Source: Asterias amurensis (Eukaryota > Echinodermata > Asteroidea > Forcipulatida > Asteriidae). Taken from it: a stretch of DNA of 64,000 bases. The stretch lies in the NCBI RefSeq assembly GCF_032118995.1, contig NC_092650.1, positions 15,436,501 to 15,500,500 of the forward strand, in the 5' to 3' direction. Made by a program: the position numbers and the translations under genes. The notes below the pieces were generated by a model. That model made no database searches. It saw nothing but the letters and a program-made list of their open reading frames with translations, and was not told the DNA's origin. Below are positions 12,601-24,600 of the stretch, piece after piece (position 1 is the stretch's first letter; every line of letters begins with the position of its first letter).

Positions 12601-15600
12601 AACCCTGTAAGTTATTTGTAAATCTGTGAACTTTTAATTTTGTTTACTGTTCCGAAATGGCTTTAACACTCTGTGAAAATCATCACCTCTGACGTCAAGT
12701 TCACACACGCAGGATCATTGAATATTTCCTGGACTTCACTGGGGATTCTCGTTGGCACGACGGAGGCGTTGATACTCTTTGCCGCCTCCTCAAAGTTCTC
12801 TTCGATTTCTGGGACGCCGTTCTCGTTGACGAGAACACCACTCCGAATCATTTGACGAAGGCTCTCTTTCTCCTTATATGTCTTGGGAATGTTTCCTCCA
12901 TGCTGGGGGAAAAGAACATCACATTTTAATAAAAGCACAAAATTAATTAAATTGGTTCGTTGGGTGCAGTTTAAGTGAATTTTCTTACGTTGACAATGGA
13001 TAATTTTGTCACCTATATATTGATCATTATAGGGCATTTAAGAACACAAAGGTTTCAAATGCTGTATCGAACACCTTACACTTTTCCTACCCTAATAAGA
13101 ATCATAATATTTGGTTCTTATACAGCGCTTTATCACAACCCTGGGGGCGTATTAAAGCACACAGTATTTTTCCTGCAAGGTATGTGGAGCTACGATTTGA
13201 AGTGAGAGACCTATTCCTTTAAAGCACCATGTAATGGTTAACAAGGTGCTGTGGCGCAATATGCAGCCAATTAAACCAGGAACACCTGGGCAACCCCTTC
13301 TGTTTTCGACATAAAGTGCACTGGTTCTTTAACGTGCATTACACAACACATGGGCCAACGGCTTTACGTCCCATCCGAAGGATGAAGCAATGCATTGCAA
13401 TGGTTAAGTGTCTTGCTTAAGGACACAAGTGTCACCACCGGGACTTGAACCCACACTGTGCTGAACAGACACACTCGAGTTTGAATTCGGTGCTCTTAAC
13501 CACTCCTAGTGTTATTTCAAAACCTTTGTGCGTATTCCACGTTACAGGGCATACTGCGCTAATACAGCTAGTCAGGAACTACTCTAGTAAAATAGTTCCG
13601 TCTGAAGAAGTCAAGAAAATAGCATTTGAAGATTCACAACGATCTAACTAAATATCTGAGCCCAATTTCATAGAGCTGCTTAGGCATGAAAAGTAGCTAA
13701 GCACAACAAAATTTAGCTTACCAGAACAAGGCCACCAGCCAAAGTACCATGTCTCATTTACAATTTATGACTGGTATCCTGCAAATGTTTGCTTAGCAGA
13801 AAAGTGTTGAGCATATTTTTTTACTTAAGCAACACTATGAAAAATGGCCCTGGTGCTTTTACCTCTGCTTTCCACTTCTCCAAGAATTTGTAGTCAATAA
13901 CTAGGTAGGGTGTGTGCATATGTTCCTGGAAGATGAAAATGACAAGAGTGAGTATGGAAAATATTTTCAATACATTGTTTGACTCATTTCTCAAAAACTA
14001 CAGCACCTCAGCAAGTGATGTTTTAAGAGAAAAGCTTACTACCATCATTATCTTCAAACTGTTAAAGTTTACTGTAAATCTGTGGACATTGTGTTTTGTG
14101 TCCAACAAAAAGTACCCGAACCTTTTATAACCCCCTTGAAGGCGGAAGGCGGCTATGGCCGCTATTCTATTCCGGAATGCTGTGGACTGAGTATGTGGTA
14201 AGCCGTGGAATGCAGTCTGTGGCTGGTACAGCTGTGGGCAAACAAAGGCTGCTATGCAGTCATGCATGTAAGCCGGGTATTGAGGCCTGATAATACCGGT
14301 GTTAAGGGGTTAAAACAAAAATTGGTAATTGTTTGATGGAAGAAAAAAAACAGAAATCAGACTAAAGTAGGAAGAATATCATGTCATCAACAAGCACTGG
14401 AGTAAATCCCCAAGTCCTCCGAGGTAAAGTTATCGGCCACCCACCTGCTTTGTCATTTGGCTTAGGTCCAAAGAATCCACAAAGTGCACAAGGCCCGGAA
14501 ACGGACAATCCAATCTCAAATCATCCCTGGCGTTGTCAGGGTGAGACTCAATCACTGCCATCAGAAAAGAAAAAAAAATCCAGAAATAATATTAATAGCA
14601 ATAACGAAAGTGGCTTATTTTTAATAGCACACATATCCGTCACTCGGTGACGCTCCAGGCACTTTAATAAATATTCCTGCAAAGTATGTGGGACTACGTT
14701 TGCATAGCACCATGTAATGGTTTACGAGGTGCTGTGGCAGAATATGCTGTCAATCAAACCAGGGGCGGACTTCACAAAGAGTTAAGACTTGTCTTATCTC
14801 GGGTTAGGACGAGTTACTTGTCCTAACTTAGGACCAGCCATACGTTTTTAATATCTTCTAGGACTAGTCCCAAGTTAGGACAAGTCCCAACTCTGTGTGA
14901 TATCGACCCCAGGAACACCGCGGCGAACCCCTTCTATTTCTAAGTGCACTGGGTGTTTTTTTTTTTTTGTGTTACACAACACAAGGGACCAACAGCTTTA
15001 ACAATGCATTGTTTATTTGTATCTTTATTCGGGGTTCGAATCCCACCCGAGTAACATGCCTGTAAGTATTTTTTCACAGGACTCGGGAAAGTACTGAGTA
15101 TACAATGCTATATAACACACATCGGTGTATGGGTGAAAACCAAAATTAATATTCTTTATCCCCGATGCAAATTTAACATCTATTATATCGTTGCAGTACC
15201 CGCTGCCAAAACATAGGATTCGAACTGCCTCTAGCTGCCGGGCAACCTCGGTAGTCTAGTTGGTAAGACACTGCTCTAGAATTGCAAGGGTCGTGGGTTC
15301 AAATCCCACCCGAGTAACATGCCTGTGATATTTTTTCACAGGACTCGGGAAAATACGGAGAGATAGTGCTAACACACATCGGTGTATGGGTGAAAACCAA
15401 AACTAATATTCTTTATCCCCAATGCAAATTTAACATCTCTTATATCTTTATTCAAATCAAATGTCAACTTTTGTAAAGCACTCCCGTCTTTATGGGGGCG
15501 CTGAAAAATAATGCCTGTACATATCTATATACATGTATGTGGGGTGTCATGGCCGAGCAAATAAGAGCAACGAACTCAAGCTCTGGTATTTCTGTACAGC

Positions 15601-18600
15601 AGAGTGTGGGTTTGAATCCCACTCATGACACTTGTGTCCTTACCTGTATGCTCTTTGACGACTAGTCGCATGTAACCAATGAAGCCATAACTTCTGCAAA
15701 CCAGCAGTGGGATACCACTGCTCCACAGTGTTGCTGCTAAATCAAGTAAGGTTCTGTAAACAATTTTTTGGGCAAACAATTATCATTGTTATTATTTGTT
15801 TTATGCAGGTTGCCAGACACACAAGGCCAGGGCCCAATTTCATAGAGCTGCTAAGCACAAAAATGTGCTTAGCATGTAATTTCTTCCTTGGTAAAAACAG
15901 GATTACCAACCAAACTTCAATTTGTTGCATATTCCTTGTTACTGGTTTTCAGCTGTTGTTTGCTTATCCTGAAAATTTTGTTGAAATTTGGTTGCTAATC
16001 CTGTTTTTATCAAGGAAGAAATTTCATGCTAAGCAAATTTGTGTGCTTAGCAGCTCTATGAAATTGGGCCCTGAAGGCCACTTCAAGGTGTGCACAACAA
16101 ACTAACTTTTTTCCCAGGGGGGCCATTGCCACTTACTGGGGCTGAAATAGGGTTACCCCCTTTACAGTCCATACGAATATAGGCTTGTGTATCCATCAGC
16201 AGCATGGCTGGTAGAGCATTAAGCACTGCCTCCAATGAAGCCATAACTTCTGCAAACCAGCAGTGGGATACCACTGCTCCACAGTGTGGAGCAGTGGTAT
16301 CCCACTGCTCCACACATCTATTCTTCACAACTTTACGAAGCAATCATGGTTTTTAAGTGTCTTGCTTGAGGGCACAAGTGTCACAACCAGGACTCGAACC
16401 CACACTCTGCTAATCAAAAACACCAGAGTTTGAATCCAGTGCTTCTAACCACTGGGCCAAAAAAGAAAAAATTGCAGGGAAACTGACTGTGCAAATTAAG
16501 TACTTTTGGATTAAACAAACAAAAAATCTGTGCCAGCATCAAGCAGATTCCACAGGTTAGCTGTGAATTTCTGCTTGTGGGAGAGCAAACTCACAAGGAA
16601 TTCTTAGCTCAAATCAGCTTTTTTTTTTAATTTTTTTTTTTTATGCAAGTCGCCAGACACACAAGGCCTGAAGGCTACTTCAAGGTGTGGGCTACAATTA
16701 TTTTTGTCTAGAGGCCGTTGCCACCTACTCCTAGGGCTGAAACAGGGTTACCCCTTTTACAGTCCATACTAAGGTATAGGCTTGGGTATCTTCAATTCGA
16801 AGCCTAGCCGGTAGAGCAGAAAGCACTACCTCCTCAATTTTATGTAGCAAGTGTCACGACCAGGATTCGAACCCACACTCTGCTGATTAAACAGCAGAGC
16901 TTGAATCCGGTGCTCTTAACCACTCGGCCATGACACGCTACATGTAGCTCTTGCTCAGTAAAGCCAAGATTGGTGAAATCTTTTAGCATCTTTTCAGCAT
17001 ACATCTATTCTTATCTACATTATTGACAGAAACTATTTTCTTCAAATTTTAAATTTTTGAAATTAATCCCCCCCCCCAAAAAAAACACCCCACATTAATT
17101 AATAAATCCAAAATAAAGACATACCTTTCAACCAGGTCTGTTGCTACAACTAAATTGAACGATTCAAAGAATTGCGGATTATTTTCTAGAAGCTGTTCTG
17201 GACTCTGAAATAAAAAATAAACATCAATATTTAATATTTTTTTCATAATGAACAATAACCCAATACAACGACAGATGGGTATAAGAGGGGAGGAAAAAGC
17301 ATGAGTGAGGCTTAAGGCGTCAGTGTTCCAAAGGCTCTAGGCGCCAGTGTTTCATATGCTCTAGGCGCCAGTGTTCCATAGGCTCTAGGTGCCAGTGTTC
17401 TGTAGGCTCTAGGTGCCAGTGTTCTGTAGGCTCTAGGTGCCAGTGTTCCATAGGCTCTAGGTTTCAGTGTTCCATATGCTTAAGGCATCTTCTTTGAAAT
17501 ATGGACCATTTTACAACCTCAAATGTCATTTTTCAAAAAATTATTTAAAAAATGTAGAGTCTGCAGCAGTGAAACCTGTGGTTATATATATTTAATTCAA
17601 AACTAGCTTAAGTAAATCACAAGGAACATTCATTGTTTACTATAATGAGGTCCAACAGATGTACTTTCAAATAAAATCAGTAAAAACTCAACAAAACACC
17701 AAACACAGAAAATATTAGCCTGACAGAGGAGGGCATAAGGTTGACAGAAAAACAAAGCAAATATTGTCTGTAATTATTTTTTTTCTGGCACAAGACTACT
17801 GTAATTTCGCTGATTATTGCAGCCTCTCCTACCTAATATCTATCAAAAATAAAAACTTTGTCAAGCGTCCACATTTTTTTTTTAGGTAAAAAACGTCAGT
17901 TTCGAACGTAATTTTTGACAGATTTGCATGACGTTCCAGAAAATAGACGGACTTTATTGCAAAATGACGTTCCAGAATGTATTACCTTCGCGCAATCCAC
18001 ATCAAACGTACCTGAACGGAAGTTGATTTAGTTTCCAAAAACTAGCGTTCTGAAGAAAGTATTTCCGTTGTAAATCATCTGAAAGACGTTTTGGTTTTTC
18101 GTCTGGAGCTGTCCGATGGATTGTCGAACGGCAGTAAATGCCGACGTTATTTTCTTGACAGAATTATTTTGCCCGAGTATAAGATCGCGCAGAAAAACAT
18201 GTGCTGATCGCGCGTTCCGTAAAAACACTGAGGGTGCCTGACTACAAGCAGACATTTGAGGGGCTACGTCTCGTGTCAAAGGTCAACTTACAGGCCGATC
18301 AGAAAATTCATGAACGTCGCGCGGAAGTAAATGACAGACAAGGAAAAATTACATCGCTGGAGATTTGAAAAACTGATTATATCGCAGCAATCATTGTCAC
18401 AAAATAACCATTATTTAAACGTGTTTTCTTTGTATTTTTTTTGAACTTATTGAATGTCTTAAAAATTGGTTAACTCACGTGTTTCTTTTTTTTTTAATTG
18501 TCGGACTTTGATTGTCTTTTGCTGTTAAATTATTTGTCAACGTCCCCCACCACCTGCGCATTCAAAAGTTAAATAAGTGCCCTGCAAATATGAAGTTTTG

Positions 18601-21600
18601 ATCATTTAAATACCTCAATTATCTAACAGGTTGTTGAGGTCTGTCAAAAATGCTGATGTCAGGGACTCAAAATCTTCTACCTTGATTTATTTGAAAGGCC
18701 TGGGCTGTCAAAATTGTGTATAATATCTTGCTAGGTACACCTCTTAGTTTATTACAATGTATAAATAAACAAAATAGCTTTCACTTATGAAAATATCAGG
18801 GTCCGAATTTCAGACTTACAAATGGTCCACATAATAAAGAAGATGCCTTTAGGCGCCAGTGTTCTATAGGCTCTAGGCGCCAGTGTTCCATAGGCTCTAG
18901 GCACCAGTGTTCCATAGGCTCTAGGTGACAGTGTTCCATTTGCTCTAGGCACCAGTGTTCCATAGGCTCTCTTGGTGACAGTGTTCCATAGGCTCTACGC
19001 ACCAGTGTTCCATAGGCTCTAGGTGCCAGTGTTCCATAGACTCTAGGTGACAGTGTTCCATAGGCTCGAAGCGCCAGTGTTCCATAGGCTCTAGGTGACA
19101 GTGTTCCATTTGCTCTAGGCACCAGTGTTCCATAGGCTCTAGGCACCAGTGTTCCATAGGCTCTAGGCACCAGTGTTCCATAGGCTCTTGGTGACAGTGT
19201 TCCATAGGCTCTACGCACCAGTGTTCCATAGGCTCTAGGTGCCAGTGTTCCATAGGCTCTAGGTGACAGTGTTCCATAGGCTCGAGGCGCCAGTGTTCCA
19301 TAGGCTCTAGGTGACAGTGTTCCATTTGCTCTAGGCACCAGTGTTCCATAGGCTCTAGGCACCAGTGTTCCATAGGCTCTTGGTGACAGTGTTCCATAGG
19401 CTCTAGGCACCAGTGTTCCATAGGCTCTAGGTGCCAGTGTTCCATAGGCTCTTGGCACCAGTGTTCCATAGGCTCTTGGCACCAGTGTTTAACCAGTGTT
19501 ATACTATCAACCTCTCCCCATTACTCGTAATCAAGAAAGGTTTTATGATAATAATTATTTTGAGTAATTACCAATAGCATCCACTGCCTTTAAGGAACAT
19601 TACAGAATTGGTAAAAAACAAAAATCGTCCAAGATCACAGATTTACATAAAACTTGCACGGTCTAATGATGACAATAGTAGAAAACATCCCTTGAAAAGA
19701 ATTCTGTCTGAAATGTCATAGTTGATGAAAAATAAAAAATAAAACAAAATTCCGATTGGAATTTATTGCTCAGTGACCATTTTATTAATTTTGTTTTTTG
19801 AATCGATGTCATGCAAAATGTTCAATTATTTTTTAAACTATTTTCTTGCAACCCAGATGGCTGACTGATCTCAAACTTCAACAGGTTTGTCAGTTAAATG
19901 TTTATGGTGGATTACATGTGCTTACACCATTGTACACTGCCAGCAACTGTTTTGTAAACAAAAACCAATTCAGTAATGTTCCACTAACTTAATTTTTAAA
20001 AACCAACCTCTTCCACAAAGTCCCCCCGGACATCGCTGTTGAGCTCCAGGAGAAACTCTGTCGTCGCCTGTGCTCTGGATTTGCCGATGCTGTCTTTATC
20101 CAGGAAAAAGCTGGGGAAAGAAAATGATTTCTGAAATGTTATTCATACGTGACTTTAACAACTCAGTTACTCAGTTTACATCATTCCACGGTATTTAACA
20201 ATGTAATTAAAAGTATCAAAGAAAAAACATGTTTTTGAGCAAATCACTGTTTCTAGCCTTGTAAGATAAACACTGTTACATGACCTTACATGTAGTTTTT
20301 GTACTTTCTAGTGGTACAACAAGGCCCTATCAATCATACACCAATCCAGGCAGTTCTTTCACTGGTAGTATTACACGTAAGTAAAGTATTTTTGGGGATG
20401 AACGAAGACAAATACTAAAGAGCGACTTGTGACCTCGGGATTAAAATTTCGGCACTCAATTACCTGTGAGCCTCAAGCCCTTTGTTTGTGAGTGCCGTAG
20501 CTGAAACCAGTCAACCTGTTACGGTTGTATAGCAAGGGATCACACCCAACTTTACAAATACGACCTGGGAAGCGAAAGCTTCTGTGTTCAATTAAAGGCA
20601 GTGGACACTATTGGTAATTACTCAAAATAATTATCAGCATAAAACCTCACTTGCTAACCAGTAATGGGGAGAGGTTGATAGTATAAAACATTGTGAGAAA
20701 CGGCTCCCTCTGAAGTGACGTAGTTTTCGAGAAAGAAGTAATTTTCCACGAATTTGATTTCGAGACCTCAAGTTTAGAATTTGAGGTCTCGAAATCAAGC
20801 ATCTAAAAGCACACAACTTCGTGTGATAAGGGTGTTTTTTCTTTCATAGTTATCTCGCAACTCCGACGACCAATCAAGCTCAAATTTTCACAGGCTTGTT
20901 ATTTTATGCATATGTTGAGGTACATCAAGAGAGAAGACTTGTGTTTGACAATTACCAATAGTGTCTATTGTCTTTAATCTATTCCGTTGCTTACATGCCC
21001 CTGGTCATTGCCTTGATGTCCCATGACTTTGAAGTGTACAAATTTATATATCCCTCATACAGATGACCTTAGCAAAACTGCTGTGCCCTTAAAGAATGAA
21101 GTATCACCCCTGAATCCACCATAAGAGTTCCGCACGTAATCAACATTTCAGGACCAATGTCCAAATCATATTCAGGGCTTGAATTTTACACGGCCTATTT
21201 TACACTGGCTGAACCACAGGCCCTCTGATTAATAAAAGCTTACTGATTAAAACAAGTGATGTTAAAGTGTTGTCCTTGAGTCTGGTTAACAATTTTAAAT
21301 TACAAATTTTGACGTGTCTGTTTTTGTTTTCATTTTGCATTGGTTTTTATGGCACCCAGCCCGGGGTGGATAAATGTGACCCGCTCTGTGAAAATGAGTC
21401 AGATGTAGGCAATTTGAGGAATTGAGTTATATGCATGGCTGGAAAAAACACATCAGCAGAAGAAGTTTGGTATATGTCTAAGCTTTGTGGTGTATCGCGT
21501 TGCTGAGTTACTCCCGTTTGAAATTAGCCACTACACCATTTTTTATGAAAAACAAAGTTAAATGATATTTTAAACTCCCATTGTGTGCAAAAGGATACAA

Positions 21601-24600
21601 TTAGACATAAGTATGATCACAAAATTGTTGTATTCATAGCTTTAATGCCTAAAAGTAAGTGTTCTAAAGGTTAACCATGCAACTAAAGATCTTAAAAAGA
21701 AAAGAAAAGCAGATTTTCTTTTTATTCTATTACTTTTCCACATTAAACTGTCCAAAACTTAGTGGAACTAAGGCCTTGGTGCCCTTCAAAATTTGGCCTG
21801 CTCCAAGGCCAAAGTGGCCTTGCCCTAAAAAAATTGTAATTCCAGGCCTGCAATATTCAAGGAACACATTGCCTTGGATCGGTCGAGTTGGTCCTTGAAA
21901 AGCGTCCTGTAACAGTTTTTTATAAAATCGGTATGGTAAGAAAGATGTCGTAAAAGTAGATTACAATGATCTACACGTAGATAGCCCTCGAAATTGCGTT
22001 GTTTTCTTTTTACCTCCTCCAGTAACACGTTTGGCCATTTGATGGAGTCAAATTTTTGACTCCCATAAATGACCGACCATGTTAGTTCGCGACGTATAAA
22101 GAAAAGCGCGCAATTTTGAGTGATACTAGTGTGGATAATTATATTCTACTTTGTAAACATCTTTCTAACCATATGCATTTCATAACAAACGGTTTCAAAC
22201 GCTTTTTATAGACCAACTCGTCCGATCCAAGGCAATGTGTTCCTTGAATATTAGGGCAAGGCCACTTTGGCCTTGGAGCAGGCCAAATTTTGAAGGGCAC
22301 CAAGGCCAGTAGAAAGGGCACCAAGGCCAAAACAGTGAGAATAAACAAGGCATCAAGAACCTCTGGTAAACCCATTTAAACAGTTCACTTGAATAAGGAT
22401 ATTGATAATCAAATCTCAATAAGGATTTTGATAAATCATATCTTATTCATCATGTTCATGAGCAAACTACCATTTAGTTTAAAAATAATATTTTGTATTA
22501 TTTAAAAATATAGAAATACTTACCCCCCCCCCAAACAAAAAGAAATTAATAAAGCAGCAGCTTTAAAATCAGTTAAATTTGACCAGTTTGTAACATGAAG
22601 AAGGATATTGATAAATCAAACCTTAATCATCATAAGCAAACTTGACCTGATTGGCATTACAATGAATTGATTAACTTTTATTTAAGGCCTACTAAAAAAA
22701 ACAATCCTTAATTGCCCAAAAAAGAAGTCAAGTTTCTTGCATTTTGCAGCAGAGCTTTCGTACTTGCCCTTTCAGAACCCTTCAAACGCTCTTTTCGCGG
22801 CATTATTCTATTAATATTATGAAGTTATATAGTTTTGACCTAAAGGGTTTTTGCAAGCGATAGTATTAACTAAAACAGTTTTTCAGATCACGTGGTGTAA
22901 CAATGCCACCAGGAAAGGGCGGTCGAAAAACAACAGCGCCCGCTGTCGTTTCAATGTTTCATGTAATAGAAGGGTCCCCTGTGAAAATGGGACGTCAGAT
23001 GTTCGGGCTAATCGCATGTACATGTGTACGTGTTTGCACACCGGATGTCACGATGAGAATAACAAGTTGCGTTACTTATTGTTTGTACGATGATGACTCT
23101 TGACCTGATTGCATTGGATTATATTTTTTTACACTTCACAAGCGAAGTTTCGTTGGCGGATACTAAACACGTAAATATTTTATTTTTTTTTAAGAAAAAA
23201 AAATGGCTCGACGGCCAAAAGGAAAAAAGGGCACAGAAATTATGGCAGTGAAAGGCGGAAATTTTTGAAGGGCATCACGGCCAGTTGGAAGGGCATCGAC
23301 GGCCATGGCCATCGTGACCGCCGTGTAATTCCAGGCCTGATATTGCATTGGGCAACATGTGACTCATTTTCACAGAGTGGGTCACATAATGCGCATTACA
23401 AGTCTTTATCATAATAATATAAGACCAAGAAGAAAAGAAAAGACAAAACCTTAATGTGTCCAGCTGCACATCATCCGTCTAATACTCACTTGTTCCCAAC
23501 ATCTTCACCTTTGACCTTGTTACCATCGACGACAGAGAAGGAACCAATTCCTGGTAGGATGATATTTTTAAGGATCTCCGTCCCCGTGGCCGTAGCATTG
23601 ATGAGACACACTTGAGCTGATTCCAGGGCAGCTTGGCCGTGATCTCCCCATAGTCTGAGAAAAATGAAAAAACACTATGAAGGCCAGGTCACACACAGGC
23701 CTCGATAACGAGAACGAAAACGAAAATGTTATCGCTGCAGTGTGACTCAGCCTTTAAGCACAGTAAATGAAGTCAAAAGTTTCTAAGAAAAAAAAGTGAT
23801 AACAACAGAGCATAGTTTTCAGGAGAGCTACATAGTATTCAACTACATGTTAGTAGGATACGGTACAAGCTAAAATAATTGTTGTCTCCTGAAACAATCA
23901 AACATTGTTTTTGTGACATTGACAATAAAAAAACTACACTCAGCATGGACCATAGACTCAATAACTGGGCGCTGTACTCCTTTTTTATCGAAATTTTGTC
24001 ACTATCAGTCGTACTAACGCCCCAGCCAAAGCCGTGCTTGGGTTTAAGACAGCAATATTCCATGACTGCCTCACAAAAAATGCCCCAAAATGACGAAAAT
24101 ACCCAACGAATTACCTTCAAAACAGCCTCCTGGCCTCTACTATGTTTAAAGCCATTATACACTTTCGGTAAACAGTATTGTCCAAGTCCCACACTTCGTG
24201 TATCACAACTTATATATAAAATAACAATCCTGTGGAAATTTAGGCTCAATCGGACATCGGAGTCGGGAGAAAATAACGGGAAAACCCACTCCTGTTTTCG
24301 CGCGTTTCGCCGTGTCATGACATGTGTTTATAACAAATCCGTAATTCTCGTTAACGAGAATTTATATTGTTTTACCGTTTGCTCAAAAAGTAAAGCATTT
24401 CATGAACTAATATTTCAAGAGAAGTCTTTCACCATTACCTTCTGTAAACCCTGTAAATTATTTGTAAATCTGTGAACTTTTTTTTTTTTTTCTGTACCGA
24501 AAGGGTCCAATGGCATTAAGATGCAACACCAGGCACGAAATTATAATGACGCTTTTGTCAGACATTCCGCTGGACCATCCATCACATCGCGAGCTAGAGC

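Noticed and set aside
16083..16343. Second NAE1 exon 5 (alternative exon) in intron 4
   Set aside because: Only about 57 bp is copied, without the exon's splice sites, and it is followed by an inverted piece of itself.
18796..19482. 228- and 174-codon minus ORFs with PRAYGTL or MEHWCLEP repeats
   Set aside because: 24-bp minisatellite inside NAE1 intron 3. A unit of 8 codons stays open by itself; no start context or flanking exon supports a gene.
17312..19492. CRISPR-like array
   Set aside because: Units are contiguous with no unique spacers, and the DNA is eukaryotic.
22903..23103. 66-codon ORF starting MPPGKGGRK as a gene
   Set aside because: Basic start is suggestive, but it lies inside NAE1 intron 2 with no supporting signals.
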